Source: a virus
Direction: 5' to 3' (one strand)
DNA: 42,331 nucleotides
Virus record (IMG/VR): IMGVR_UViG_3300047369_000677
Coordinates: 1-42,331 of that record
The position numbers and the translations under genes were made by a program. How positions within the stretch are numbered: position 1 is the first letter of the stretch; each line of letters starts with the position of its first letter. Shown here piece after piece: positions 30,848 through 40,280 of the stretch. The notes under the pieces were generated by a model. That model had not been told where the DNA came from. It saw nothing but the letters and a program-made list of their open reading frames with translations, and made no database searches.

Positions 30848-31561
30848 TTAAAACTTGCTGTTGTATTCTGTCTATTAATCTTATGGCTTCTAGCTCAAAT
30901 TGATTAAGTTTAATTCCTGTTAGGTTAGACCAGCAATAAATCTCATTGTAATCTATTGGCTTGTCAGTTTTTATTTGTTGATAATATTCTAACAGGTAAA
31001 CTAAATAATCATCTAGGGCTTTTCTGTCTTTTAATTCTTTAGGTTTTACACCAGTTGTTTTATAGACCTGTTTTAAATGATCTAAATGGCTTGTCTTACT
31101 GTCTTGGGGTATTTTGTGGAGCTTAAATTCTGCCTCTGCAAAGGCTTCTATTTTTTCAAGCTCCCTTTGATAAAATTTTTGCGTTTTGCTGATGCTGTGT
31201 CTATCTCTTGGGCAAGCATAGGCGCATCTTTAAACACTTTCAAAATGTTGGCTTTATTGCATGGATATTTAGAACCATCATCATCATGAAAACTCCAATC
31301 AACTACCAAGGAAGCTAAAAGCTCATTACTAAATTTCTCAGTTGCTTCTAACGCTTGGATGCTATCAGAACTTTCTTGTTCTTCATGCACTGAAACGAGC
31401 TTTCTTCTAAACTTAGATTGAGCTTTTTTAAATGACATTGAATCAGTGCTTTTGATTTTAATCCAATGTTCAGTTTCGTTTCCTTCTACATCTCTAAGGG
31501 GTATCTTTACGCCCTCTTCTCCTAATTTCCCTGTTGCAAATGCGTCTAGGTCTTTCATCAT
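30840..31561 (-). CDS. Tail assembly chaperone, -1 frameshift product (GT-like)
   Basis: A second frame, open from within the chaperone gene to a TGA at 30842-30840, has no good start of its own and overlaps the tape-measure start by 8 bp. A canonical slippery heptamer A_AAT_TTT lies at 31172-31178, in phase with the first frame. Slippage would join about 130 residues of the first frame to about 110 of the second, the lambda G/GT arrangement. The new junction continues as a charged helix. The long product would bind the tape measure during tail assembly. Confidence 0.8.
31148..31561 (-). CDS. Tail assembly chaperone, short product (G-like)
   Basis: This 137-residue, acidic, mostly helical protein lies between the tail tube and tape-measure genes, the invariant place of G-type chaperones. 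The N-terminal half has beta strands (VKIPLRDVEGNETEHWIKIK); the C-terminal half is helical. It keeps the tape measure soluble and ends at a TAG shortly after the slippery site at 31172-31178. Confidence 0.85.
   Translation of the reverse strand: MMKDLDAFATGKLGEEGVKIPLRDVEGNETEHWIKIKSTDSMSFKKAQSKFRRKLVSVHEEQESSDSIQALEATEKFSNELLASLVVDWSFHDDDGSKYPCNKANILKVFKDAPMLAQEIDTASAKRKNFIKGSLKK
31172..31178 (-). other. Programmed -1 frameshift slippery site
   Basis: The minus-strand heptamer AAATTTT reads A AAT TTT in the chaperone frame (X XXY YYZ with X=A, Y=T). A second, non-canonical A-run (G AAA AAA) lies just before the stop. The canonical site gives the more natural junction. Confidence 0.75.
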
Positions 31562-31577
31562 GTCTTGTTTGGTTAAT

Positions 31578-31606
31578 GTGCGTTATTTACGCTAGGGAAT
31601 ACGCAC
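31578..31606 (-). other. Intercistronic hairpin after the tail tube gene
   Basis: GTGCGTtATT and AATACGCAC can pair over 9 bp with one bulge, in the 71-base gap between the tube and chaperone genes. No U-tract follows, so it may set message levels by processing or partial attenuation, as expected where the tube is needed in hundreds of copies. Confidence 0.5.
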
Positions 31607-31632
31607 CCCTCCCTTCATGAGGCAGAAAAGAA

Positions 31633-32574
31633 TTAAACTGCCGAGCGATCAATTTGGATGTTAGACAATACTGTAGTATCATCTACCAACGCTTGAAACG
31701 GAACTGCAAGGGTAATTGCACCTTCACCGCTAACGTCTGGGTTAGCACCACCTGTATAGGTAACACGGGGAAGCAAAAATTCATAATGATTAGTTCCATC
31801 GTTAAGCTCAAACTCAATGCTGGATTCTGTCTCGTTAAGGAACTTCTCTACCTGTGATGAATCATCAAAATACATGGTAGCTTGTCCTGTAATGTTAGAA
31901 CGTCCTACTGTTGGAAGTTGCGTGTAGTCGCTTCCGACTACGTTGCGAGTTTCCATTCCGTTTTCAACTGTTAAAGTAATCTCTGTGATTATGGAAATAG
32001 GGCTTCCGTCAATCTTAACACTACCAGTAAAGCCGTTAAATGGGCAGTTGTCGCTGGATGCGTTATAAGTAGCTCCAGAAGGCTCTGCTGTCTCTACGAG
32101 GTAGTCTTGCCCAATAAGGCTAAAAGTGCCTGTAAGAGTCCCTACGGGGGCAATAGTGAGGTTCATTGAGTTATACTCACAACCTGTAAAGCGATGGTAG
32201 GGTTTGTCTCCTGCTTGCTGATCTGAGAAGTTACGTAAAATGGTAAAGCTTCTACGGGTAGTTCCTGCTGTTAAGCGGTCTACTCCTACTCCACCTCCGT
32301 CAACGTCCCATGTTCCTAACATGACTGCTTCTAGCTGGTCATCATAAGATCCGTAAGAGATTTCAAAACCAATATCACCAGCAACATTTTTAACTCCATG
32401 CTTCGCACATTTAATCTGGCGATCTGCTCGTAGTTCTTCTGAAACTGTAATATCTTTGGACATTCCGAGACTGCAAGCCGTATGGCGTAAAGTGTCGAAA
32501 ACTGGCGTAGCTGGAGTAACCCCGTAAGAGGTTTCTTCAACTGAATAAATTGCATGGCGTGATGCGTCTGACAT
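31633..32574 (-). CDS. Major tail (tube) protein
   Basis: This 313-residue protein fits the phage tail tube families: N-terminal SVEETSYGVTPATPVFDTLR, then a core of long strands with LTIAPVGTLTGTFSLIGQDY. Large size for a tube protein suggests an added C-terminal Ig-like domain (about 200-313). It lies between the tail terminator and the chaperone. The leader has two CTAAC motifs and no Shine-Dalgarno. Confidence 0.85.
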   Translation of the reverse strand: MSDASRHAIYSVEETSYGVTPATPVFDTLRHTACSLGMSKDITVSEELRADRQIKCAKHGVKNVAGDIGFEISYGSYDDQLEAVMLGTWDVDGGGVGVDRLTAGTTRRSFTILRNFSDQQAGDKPYHRFTGCEYNSMNLTIAPVGTLTGTFSLIGQDYLVETAEPSGATYNASSDNCPFNGFTGSVKIDGSPISIITEITLTVENGMETRNVVGSDYTQLPTVGRSNITGQATMYFDDSSQVEKFLNETESSIEFELNDGTNHYEFLLPRVTYTGGANPDVSGEGAITLAVPFQALVDDTTVLSNIQIDRSAV

Positions 32575-32593
32575 AATATTTTTTTGTTAGTTG

Positions 32594-33019
32594 TTAGTTA
32601 GTATTTCGTATTAAACGAGAATACCAAATCACCGATACAGGTATTCTAAATAAGTTGTTAGATATGAAGCCTTCAGTTCTTCCACAATTTTCAATCACAA
32701 CCTCCTGCCCACTATAACTGAAACGCCTACCCGCTGTAAAGTAACTTCTTAAAGCATCAACAATATCTAACGCTTCTTTTTCACCTTTACCCATTGGGGC
32801 ATAAATATCTAACTGCATGATTCCATTAAGCTCATCTTCGCCACCATCTCCCAAGGTCTGAACTGATGGTATGTTAGGTAAATATGTTAGACCTATGTAG
32901 ATATTTTTTCCGTTTGGTGTTTTGGGTCTATTTTCCGTGATTATTTGATAGTCCCATCCTTGTTCTGTCTTTAAGTCAATAAAGGCTTGGACTAATGCTG
33001 ATCTTACTGAGCTACTCAT
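32594..33019 (-). CDS. Tail terminator protein (lambda U / DUF4128-like)
   Basis: In this 141-residue protein the pattern VRSALVQAFIDLKTEQGW, then a conserved NIYIGLTYLPN strand and LQLDIYAPMGKGEKEAL-like helix-strand fits tail terminators, which cap the tube at the neck. It lies between the gp10-like gene and the tube gene, as in lambda (Z-U-V). Confidence 0.8.
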   Translation of the reverse strand: MSSSVRSALVQAFIDLKTEQGWDYQIITENRPKTPNGKNIYIGLTYLPNIPSVQTLGDGGEDELNGIMQLDIYAPMGKGEKEALDIVDALRSYFTAGRRFSYSGQEVVIENCGRTEGFISNNLFRIPVSVIWYSRLIRNTN

Positions 33020-33030
33020 AAATTTAATTG

Positions 33031-33456
33031 TTAGATTTTACGTGCTAATTTTTGCAGTATCTTTTGAAACCTTACAGCGTTTTTCCTTAACATTCCTCTA
33101 GGCGATTTCCTGCTAAATCCAGTTGCATTAACTTTGTCAGTAGGACCATTCCATTCTCCATATTCTGCAACTTTAGCATATGGCAGATTATTTGTTAGGT
33201 GTATTGAATCCCCAAATTTTCCAAGATTACTTAATACTCTGGCTTTCGATTTTCCCCCACCTTTATCGTTACCTGTTAAAGTTGAGTTTTTAGGCTTGTT
33301 TACTGAGGTTTGCCAGTTGCCACGTAATCTACCAGTGTCTACGGGTGTATCATCAATAACAGAAGAAAACAGTTTGATGATTACAGCCCTTCTTATTTTA
33401 TCAGCTTCTTTTTCTGATTTGTTAGTAAATCTAATTATGTCACTTTCAAAGCTCAT
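33031..33456 (-). CDS. HK97 gp10-like tail completion protein (lambda Z-like)
   Basis: This 141-residue protein contains the hallmark DDTPVDTGRLRGNW near residue 40, followed by a basic, Gly-rich loop and LPYAKVAEYGEW, the typical neck-protein signature. It would link the head-closure ring to the tail terminator. Confidence 0.88.
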   Translation of the reverse strand: MSFESDIIRFTNKSEKEADKIRRAVIIKLFSSVIDDTPVDTGRLRGNWQTSVNKPKNSTLTGNDKGGGKSKARVLSNLGKFGDSIHLTNNLPYAKVAEYGEWNGPTDKVNATGFSRKSPRGMLRKNAVRFQKILQKLARKI

Positions 33457-33890
33457 GGTCTTGTAATGCTAGTGTATTTTTTGGCTTTTTTCCTGTAAAT
33501 AAAACCACCACCAAGCTTTAAGCCTAATAATATTTTTTTACGAGTCCACCATGAGACGGGACACCAATGCTTTTTCATTGCTCTGCCTAAAACAGCATCC
33601 GCTTTGCATCTTCCATCTTTGCCGAAAAACTGTGAAGTATAAAGGTAATCATGAATAACAGCACTGCCATTAGAGTTTTGAATTTTGCTAACTAAAGACC
33701 TAACAATTTTAGGTATGCTATAAAGATCAGTTACAAAACCTTTAGGCACTGTTATTTTGCCGTGGTCATCGTCTTGGTAAATGTAGTTTCTAAGCAACTG
33801 CCATTTGCCATCACCTATCTCTCTTAAATCGAGAGGCAAGGGGAAGTAATCATTAGTATGATCTTTCAAATGCTGTTTGTGATCGTGCAT
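33453..33890 (-). CDS. DUF1353 protein
   Basis: In this 145-residue protein, ITVPKGFVTDLYSIPKIVRS, then AVIHDYLYTS and a basic C-terminus, are the DUF1353 blocks. Members are found in many siphophages and near tail or lysis genes; the D-Y/HDYLY pattern suggests a small enzyme or structural protein of unknown role. It overlaps the gp10-like gene by four bases. Confidence 0.8.
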   Translation of the reverse strand: MHDHKQHLKDHTNDYFPLPLDLREIGDGKWQLLRNYIYQDDDHGKITVPKGFVTDLYSIPKIVRSLVSKIQNSNGSAVIHDYLYTSQFFGKDGRCKADAVLGRAMKKHWCPVSWWTRKKILLGLKLGGGFIYRKKAKKYTSITRP

Positions 33891-36103
33891 TAGTAAATAC
33901 TGTAAAACTCGTTGATGTTACGCTCAATGTTTTCTTTGTTATGTAGCTGATCGTTAGGGTAAACAATTAGCTCTTGCCATAACCCAGATGCAGTTTGTGT
34001 CCCATTACCAGCACCCATAACACCTATGTTGGAACTACCGCTAGTTTCAATACTACCAGCCCATGTTCCAAAAGATCCGCTAGTATATGATCCATCAAAA
34101 CCATAAACATATGAACCTTGAGACTCATCGAAGTTATATGATTTTAATTGCTGTGTTGTAGCTTCACCACTAAAAGTATGACTCTTATACCCTACACCAT
34201 CATTTAAAAAATATGATCCATCAGATAAGAAGCTTATGAATCCGTTTACTCCTATGATGTCATCACACCAAATTCTTTGTGTTCCACCAAGGGTATCTAT
34301 CTTAACAACTGAATACCAAGAAACTCCACCCTCATAATCAAAGCTATTAGTGTTGTAAAGATATGCACCACCAAAAAATTCTAAACATGGTAATCCGTTT
34401 AATGTCGAAATTGTTTGAGTTGTTCCTCTGTAAATCCTTGGTTGGTTTCCTGTAGGCTGTATTAAATCAAAACCATTACCGCTTTGATCGTAAACCTTAC
34501 TTACGTACCCTCCGAGTGTTCCGCAAAAACTAGCTAATGTTCCATCAGTGATTTCTGCGGAGGTAAGGCTAATAATTGACCCATCACTAACACGCCTAAC
34601 ATCTACAACATTTTGACCAGCCCAAGCAGTCGTTAGCTCTCTGAGTGAATAAGCTCCGCAAGCACTAGCGTAAGTGTCTATTAATTTGTTAGCTGGTAGT
34701 GGGGCATCATACGAGTAAGTAGAACCAAAATTAGTTCCATCGTTTGTCCCAGCCTTATCTTCTACGTCATCGTTATCTGTTAGCCAATGACCAATGAGGT
34801 TGGTCTGAACATCTGTTCCGTTGTATAAATCGGAGATGTCTGAGGCAGATAGATCAGTGTCGTAAAGTCTAACATCTGCAATTTTTCCTTTTGATAAACT
34901 GTAACCACTACTAAGTTGAACTACTCCTATGTATGTAGGAGTGTTCCTGTTCTCCATTGCTACATAAGTACCAGAATTGCCATTAGAATCATCAACATTT
35001 ACCCCATTCAAATATAGATCAATACCATCACCAGCGTTACCACCTCCTCTACCATCATATGTAGCTGAAACATGAACCCACTGATTGAGGTAACTAGATA
35101 AACTGGTTGAGTAATACCTTTTTATATTTGCATTGCTAGAAACATCCTTGAGGAAAAGCGCAAGCCTATCAGAACTATCAGTAGTGAAAGCCCACTCTGG
35201 ACCAGAGCTGTCAGACCATTTAGACAACACCCTAAATGCTTTGTTTGTAGCTTCTATTTTTATCCATGCAGAGACGGAAAATGGTGAGTCATTAACACCA
35301 TCCCCGAAACTATGGTCATTGATGTCTGCTATTTCTATTCTGTCACTAATACCATCAAAAGCTCTACTTGCCCTCCCGAACTCTACCGCTGGGGATGGGT
35401 TATCGGGTGAGAAAATACTGCCGAAATTCTCACCATTGTTAGGATTAACAGAGTGGTCTAAAACGTCATCTGTATCCTTGAGCCAATGCCCTACTAGGTT
35501 AGTTGTGATGTTTGTGCCAGCGTATAAATCTGCTATCTCAGTAGATGAGAGATCAGTGTCGTAAATGCGACAATCTGCTAGATTGCCTTCTAAACGTAGA
35601 CTAGGCTGATCATCTCTACCTCCTAAAGTTAATGGTACTGTTGCGTCAAAGGCTTGAGCGGGTATGCCACTAGTTATTTGACCATCCTCTGAACCATCTA
35701 CATAAACAGTCATGCTTGTTGATGGTATAAAGACACCAGCCACATGATACCAATTTCCTTTCACTAAACTGGTCGAACTAGCCACAAAAGTATTTGCTGT
35801 CGTAGATAGACCATCTGGATCAACATAAAGTCTCAGTTTATTATCTGTATTTCTTGTTAGTGCAAATGATGCATTGCTTGCGGTACCAGACCAATGCAAC
35901 ATTAAATCTCTAAATGTGTTATCATCATCAAACCTTACCCAACACGCCCAAGTCTGCGCTCCTGTTGGAATGTCTGCATTGTCTGGAATAGAAACATAAT
36001 CATCAACACCATTAAACGAGCGTGACTTGTTCCCAAAGCCGTCAAAGTTAGCTGGGGCTACTTGCCTAAATGCTTTCCTTCTATGTGGTAATAATCCGCT
36101 CAT
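33890..36103 (-). CDS. Two-LamG lectin-like fibre/decoration protein with arabinofuranosidase-like C-terminus
   Basis: This 737-residue protein has LamG (concanavalin-like jelly roll) domains at about residues 30-205 and 248-445. Each has RxFxGxxDxxxIxD at the start, SVSAWIKI or a variant, and GKIADVRLYDTDLS near the end. The C-terminal ~250 residues (CGAYSLRELTTAW, VYDQSGNGFDLIQP) resemble the arabinofuranosidase-B-like ConA domain seen in phage fibres. It probably binds polysaccharide on the host surface. Its N-terminal segment is nearly identical to that of the next gene, showing duplication. It lies between head and tail genes, so neck or head fibres are possible. Confidence 0.8.
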   Translation of the reverse strand: MSGLLPHRRKAFRQVAPANFDGFGNKSRSFNGVDDYVSIPDNADIPTGAQTWACWVRFDDDNTFRDLMLHWSGTASNASFALTRNTDNKLRLYVDPDGLSTTANTFVASSTSLVKGNWYHVAGVFIPSTSMTVYVDGSEDGQITSGIPAQAFDATVPLTLGGRDDQPSLRLEGNLADCRIYDTDLSSTEIADLYAGTNITTNLVGHWLKDTDDVLDHSVNPNNGENFGSIFSPDNPSPAVEFGRASRAFDGISDRIEIADINDHSFGDGVNDSPFSVSAWIKIEATNKAFRVLSKWSDSSGPEWAFTTDSSDRLALFLKDVSSNANIKRYYSTSLSSYLNQWVHVSATYDGRGGGNAGDGIDLYLNGVNVDDSNGNSGTYVAMENRNTPTYIGVVQLSSGYSLSKGKIADVRLYDTDLSASDISDLYNGTDVQTNLIGHWLTDNDDVEDKAGTNDGTNFGSTYSYDAPLPANKLIDTYASACGAYSLRELTTAWAGQNVVDVRRVSDGSIISLTSAEITDGTLASFCGTLGGYVSKVYDQSGNGFDLIQPTGNQPRIYRGTTQTISTLNGLPCLEFFGGAYLYNTNSFDYEGGVSWYSVVKIDTLGGTQRIWCDDIIGVNGFISFLSDGSYFLNDGVGYKSHTFSGEATTQQLKSYNFDESQGSYVYGFDGSYTSGSFGTWAGSIETSGSSNIGVMGAGNGTQTASGLWQELIVYPNDQLHNKENIERNINEFYSIY

Positions 36104-36105
36104 GT

Positions 36106-38142
36106 TTATAGTGGTGAATCTGTTGAGTAGGTAGATCCGTTGTTAGTGCCATCGTTAGTTCCAGCCTTGTCTTCTACATCATCACTGTTAGTTAGCCATT
36201 GCCCAATAAGGTTAGTTCTGTGATCAACGCCTTTGTAAAGTTCGTAAACTTCTGTTGAAGAAAGATCAGTGTCATATAATCGAACATCTGCTATTTTGCC
36301 GTCAAATCCATATATATGATTTTGATCTCGCAATTTTCCAAATAAAAGCTTATTAGTAGTTACTTTAATTGTATCGGTGAAACTTACGGAATTGTCTAAT
36401 ACTCCGTTCACATAGAGCCTCATAGTTGATCCATCAAAACTACAAGCAATATGATTCCATTCTGTTGTGGATAGTGATATATTTCCATCGCACCTAACCC
36501 TAGAGCCACCACCTACCCCAAGAGATGGCTGAAGAATAAATGAAATTTTGTCATTAGCTGAATCTTGACCCATGTAAATAGTATAAGAGTTATCATCTAC
36601 TGTTCCACTAGTCCATTTTGAAAGTATTGCTCCATTGTGAACTGTATCTGGTTTAACCCAAACAGAAATTCCAATTTTATCTGTAATATCTAAACTTGTA
36701 TCGTTACCCAAGTCGGTATAATTACTACTACCATTAAAATCCCTACTCGCACCACCATACTCTACCAGTGCGTTAGGGTTATCATAGGAGTAGGTAGATC
36801 CGTTGTTAGTGCCATCATTTGTCCCAGCGTAATCATCAGCATCATCATTGTTAGTTAGCCAGTGACCAATGAGATTAGTGGTTACGTTTGTGCCGTTGTA
36901 TATGTATGAGATGTCTGAGGCAGATAGATCAGTGTCGTATATACGTGCATCAGCTATTTTCCCATCTGAATAAGTTGTGCCATATCTGGCAATAAATACT
37001 TTATTGTTCGTGCTTGCATCCATCGCTACATAACCACCAGATCCAAAATCTGCATTATCAACTTGAACTCCATTAACATACAACTTCAACCCCAATCTAA
37101 AGTTTACCCCTCCACTTCCATCATATGTAGAAGCTACGTGAATCCACTCATTTTCTGGTAGTGGCGTTGTATATTCTCTGCCTCTAAACGTGCCACCATC
37201 AATCAGATATACGTTTAAATTTCCTCCTGCATCAGTTGATAACAACCATTCATAACCACTACCCGCTCCATTATCTTTAGATAAAACTCTAAAGTTATTA
37301 TTAGAATCGCATTTGATCCAAGCACAAAGACTAAATGGCTCATCTTGTAAACCATCCGAAAAACTAAAGTCAGTAGAGTTTCCTAAGTCAACGTGATCAT
37401 TCGCCCCATCAAAAATTCGTGACATACTACCAAACTCCACATCAGGAGATGGGTTATCGTAAGAGAACTTTGAGCCATAATTTGTGGCATCATTGTTGCC
37501 AGCATGATCTAACAAAGATGGTGTGTCTTTAATCCAGTGACCAACTAGGTTTGTAGTGATGTTAGTTCCGTTGTATAGGTCTGAAACTCCAGCACCCCCT
37601 ATGTCTGCGTCATAGATGCGAACGTCAGCAATGTTGCCGTCAAAATAACTAGCGAAGGTTGGCTCAGATCCAACCATAATAGGTGCTGTGCCGTCAAAAA
37701 TCTGTGTATGAGGAATACTCGTTATGTCTGATGCAACGCTAGACCCGTTTATATATAGTGTTTGCTCAGTTGACGGGATAAATCTCATTGCTACATGATA
37801 CCATATTCCAGTCGTGATGGTTGAGACCGCTGAATTAATAGCATTATTATCTCCACCATTTCCTGTGCTATTAATTACATTCCTAATAGTTCCATCAGTA
37901 AGAATAACAAACAAAAATGATCTCTGACCATCACTACTACCAAACTTTGTTAAGGGTCGCACTGGCTCTGTTAGTGTGTCCAGCTTCATCCAAAATGTTA
38001 TTGTCTGCGCTCCTGTTGGAATATCTGAATTATCTGCAATCTCAACATAATCATCAACACCATTAAACGAGCGTGAGCCATTGCCAAAACCATCAAACGC
38101 CTGTGCGCTTGTGGCAAATCTATGTGGGTTAATTACCTCCAT
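36106..38142 (-). CDS. Three-LamG lectin-like fibre/decoration protein
   Basis: This 678-residue protein has three LamG-type domains, about residues 25-205, 240-440 and 465-655. Repeated blocks are SFNGVDDYVEIADNSDIP, FSLCAWIK and GKIADARIYDTDLSASDI. Each domain ends in a short GTNDGTNNGSTYS-type linker. It lacks the arabinofuranosidase-like end of its neighbour. The two genes are two bases apart and share long DNA matches at their LamG linkers, so they arose by recent duplication and could exchange domains by recombination. Confidence 0.85.
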   Translation of the reverse strand: MEVINPHRFATSAQAFDGFGNGSRSFNGVDDYVEIADNSDIPTGAQTITFWMKLDTLTEPVRPLTKFGSSDGQRSFLFVILTDGTIRNVINSTGNGGDNNAINSAVSTITTGIWYHVAMRFIPSTEQTLYINGSSVASDITSIPHTQIFDGTAPIMVGSEPTFASYFDGNIADVRIYDADIGGAGVSDLYNGTNITTNLVGHWIKDTPSLLDHAGNNDATNYGSKFSYDNPSPDVEFGSMSRIFDGANDHVDLGNSTDFSFSDGLQDEPFSLCAWIKCDSNNNFRVLSKDNGAGSGYEWLLSTDAGGNLNVYLIDGGTFRGREYTTPLPENEWIHVASTYDGSGGVNFRLGLKLYVNGVQVDNADFGSGGYVAMDASTNNKVFIARYGTTYSDGKIADARIYDTDLSASDISYIYNGTNVTTNLIGHWLTNNDDADDYAGTNDGTNNGSTYSYDNPNALVEYGGASRDFNGSSNYTDLGNDTSLDITDKIGISVWVKPDTVHNGAILSKWTSGTVDDNSYTIYMGQDSANDKISFILQPSLGVGGGSRVRCDGNISLSTTEWNHIACSFDGSTMRLYVNGVLDNSVSFTDTIKVTTNKLLFGKLRDQNHIYGFDGKIADVRLYDTDLSSTEVYELYKGVDHRTNLIGQWLTNSDDVEDKAGTNDGTNNGSTYSTDSPL

Positions 38143-38711
38143 TAGATTATATCTGGATCAACTGGCTCTGGCTCTGCGCTAAATAGGGCATAGCAGTGAA
38201 GACCATATTGAATCATGTTTGCGTTGAAAGTCTCAACTGTAATTGTGTGGCTAACACCTAAAACATCTTTAACAGAAACCTCATCAGTTAGAGCCATTCC
38301 TGCATGATCAATTAGGCTTTGCATACGAGTGAAAGCGTTCTGTGCTTGCTCTGATACATCATACTTAATGCCCCCAATATCTGCATGAGCGGGAATCTTT
38401 GCATCAATCTCTTCTTGAGTTAATGAAACCACTTCATAGCTTTGAGTAGTTGCAGTTTCGCTTGCAACATCATAACTAACAGGTAGGCGTTTTAGCTTTT
38501 GGGTTAGTGGATCAAAAGTAGGGCGTTCTGCCTTAACTTCAATTAGCCATTTAATATTATCTGCAAGACCTTGGATCATCTGAGTTTTATCCTCACTTCC
38601 CCATTTTTTCGATGTCATTTGTTTGCCGTTGCCATCCTTTAGGGGGGCTTGTGCATTTGTGTCGTAGATAGTGAATCTATCAGTTTCTTGAATTGGATAT
38701 GTAATAGCCAT
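38142..38711 (-). CDS. Fibre-associated protein of unknown function
   Basis: This 189-residue protein has a beta-rich first half (ITYPIQETDRFTIYD) and helical second half with TQEEIDAKIPAHADIGG-like and ALTDEVSVKDVLG segments. It overlaps the three-LamG gene by one base and follows the fibre gene, so it may be a fibre chaperone or connector. I do not recognise the family with confidence. Confidence 0.5.
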   Translation of the reverse strand: MAITYPIQETDRFTIYDTNAQAPLKDGNGKQMTSKKWGSEDKTQMIQGLADNIKWLIEVKAERPTFDPLTQKLKRLPVSYDVASETATTQSYEVVSLTQEEIDAKIPAHADIGGIKYDVSEQAQNAFTRMQSLIDHAGMALTDEVSVKDVLGVSHTITVETFNANMIQYGLHCYALFSAEPEPVDPDII

Positions 38712-38729
38712 TGTTAATTTAGTTTAGAG

Positions 38730-40268
38730 TTAGTCCCATGAAATGAGTAAGTCAGTATGTAGCCCCTTTGCTCCTGTGCCTCCGAAGGTATCAACGTGAA
38801 AGGATATTCTATCTCCAGTAGAGAAGCTTGTCGGATCAGATATTAAAGCATGATTAGTTCCAGTGGAAGTAGAATCATCACCATCAGCAATAATTCCTTT
38901 AGTTGTTAGAATTGTAGTAGCATTTTTTTGAACGTCTACTGTTAGTGCAGATCCAGAAGTTGCAGTAGAGCTACCACTATGCACCGCATTAATCTTTCCG
39001 TTAGCTGGTGCAATCCATGCAGTCTTTTCACCAGTCCCGCTAGTATCGTCTGCTTCGCTTCCCATCTTGGTTACATACCAGCTTTGCAGTAGCTTGTTTT
39101 GATACTTTACTCTTACTCCGTATAGCTGTGCATCATCTGAACTAACAGTAGCACCCGCAGTTTCTCTAACAATCTTTACAAATAAAACGTCTCCATCTTG
39201 AGGGCTTCCGCTTGGTGTTACACCTGTAACGCTTGCTAGGTGCAAATCTGTATTGTTAATAATAGGATCATCTACTGTTTGTGTAGTTGCACTATAGGCA
39301 GTATCCCACGCATCATCATCACCAGCGCATTGGGTAGCTACGCCCCATTTAACATTTTCTGTAGCAGTTCCAGTAGAGCTACCCCAGATAAATTCTACGT
39401 CTAAGTCTGAACCATCCCATTGCGGGGGCATGGCTATTTTTGCGTATAGGGCTTCTCCTGTTGCTACGTGCCAAACGTCACTAGCGTTATTTGCCCCATA
39501 GATCGTTTCTGCGCTCGCTCCTGCGCTCTCTGCAAACATTGCCCCTCCATCAATCCAAACGCTTGTCTCTGCTGTTGCAGGGCTTGAGGAAGCACCTGTA
39601 TTATCTACAGGCTGGTATTCCCCTGCGGAGTTATTCCAAGCGATAATTTGTCCATCAGTTGCACCGCTCTGGGTTAAGTCTGAAAGTGAGTGGGTGTGTG
39701 CTGTAGGTGTTCTTGAGCTTGTGGCATCATCTAGGTTAGCATCTGTAAGGACTGCATTTAATTCTGCCAAAGTGTCAATGTCAGTGCTTTGCAGTGCGCT
39801 ATCTGCTTTGTCTAATTGAGCTTGAGTTGCAAACTTGTGATCAGTGCTTGCATCATCAATATCATCAGCATCTAGAACTACTGTGCCAGTGTTATCATTT
39901 ACACTATCTACAGGAGCGGAGGTAATGTAACCAGCATTGTTAGCCAGCTCTGTAATGTTGTCTCCGTTTTGCAGTGCGCTATCTACTTTTGCTTTATCTG
40001 CTGTGGTATAGCTTTCCTCAGTAGCGTCTAGAGTAGCCTTGTTAGTGTGTGTGTGCCTTGCTGAAGTGTTTGCTGTAACATCAGTGTTAGAACTTACTGA
40101 AGTTTGAAAATCTGTTACTTCTGCGCTTGTGTGAGTATGGCTTGCATCAGCAAAATCTGTCGAAGCCGAAGTTGATGCAGAGCCTAACCCTAGTTGAGTC
40201 CTAGCCTCACTAGCATCACTGCTTTGCATGAAGTTATCTATGTCTTGTGACGTTGTATAATCTGGCAT
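38730..40268 (-). CDS. Fibre protein, collar or head-fibre type
   Basis: This 512-residue protein has a Ser/Thr/Ala/Asp-rich N-terminal shaft with repeats such as DFADASHTHTSAEVTDF and SARHTHTNKATLDA (about residues 40-230), typical of trimeric phage fibres. A C-terminal half of beta domains (SVWIDGGAMFAESAG to LLISWD) could bind a ligand. Its place after head-closure genes and before tail genes suggests a collar/head fibre rather than a tail-tip fibre. Confidence 0.7.
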   Translation of the reverse strand: MPDYTTSQDIDNFMQSSDASEARTQLGLGSASTSASTDFADASHTHTSAEVTDFQTSVSSNTDVTANTSARHTHTNKATLDATEESYTTADKAKVDSALQNGDNITELANNAGYITSAPVDSVNDNTGTVVLDADDIDDASTDHKFATQAQLDKADSALQSTDIDTLAELNAVLTDANLDDATSSRTPTAHTHSLSDLTQSGATDGQIIAWNNSAGEYQPVDNTGASSSPATAETSVWIDGGAMFAESAGASAETIYGANNASDVWHVATGEALYAKIAMPPQWDGSDLDVEFIWGSSTGTATENVKWGVATQCAGDDDAWDTAYSATTQTVDDPIINNTDLHLASVTGVTPSGSPQDGDVLFVKIVRETAGATVSSDDAQLYGVRVKYQNKLLQSWYVTKMGSEADDTSGTGEKTAWIAPANGKINAVHSGSSTATSGSALTVDVQKNATTILTTKGIIADGDDSTSTGTNHALISDPTSFSTGDRISFHVDTFGGTGAKGLHTDLLISWD

Positions 40269-40280
40269 GATGTTTTGTTT

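Noticed and set aside
31148-31160. The A-run before the chaperone stop as the frameshift site
   Set aside because: G AAA AAA is non-canonical, and the AAATTTT heptamer upstream fits the slippery rule exactly.
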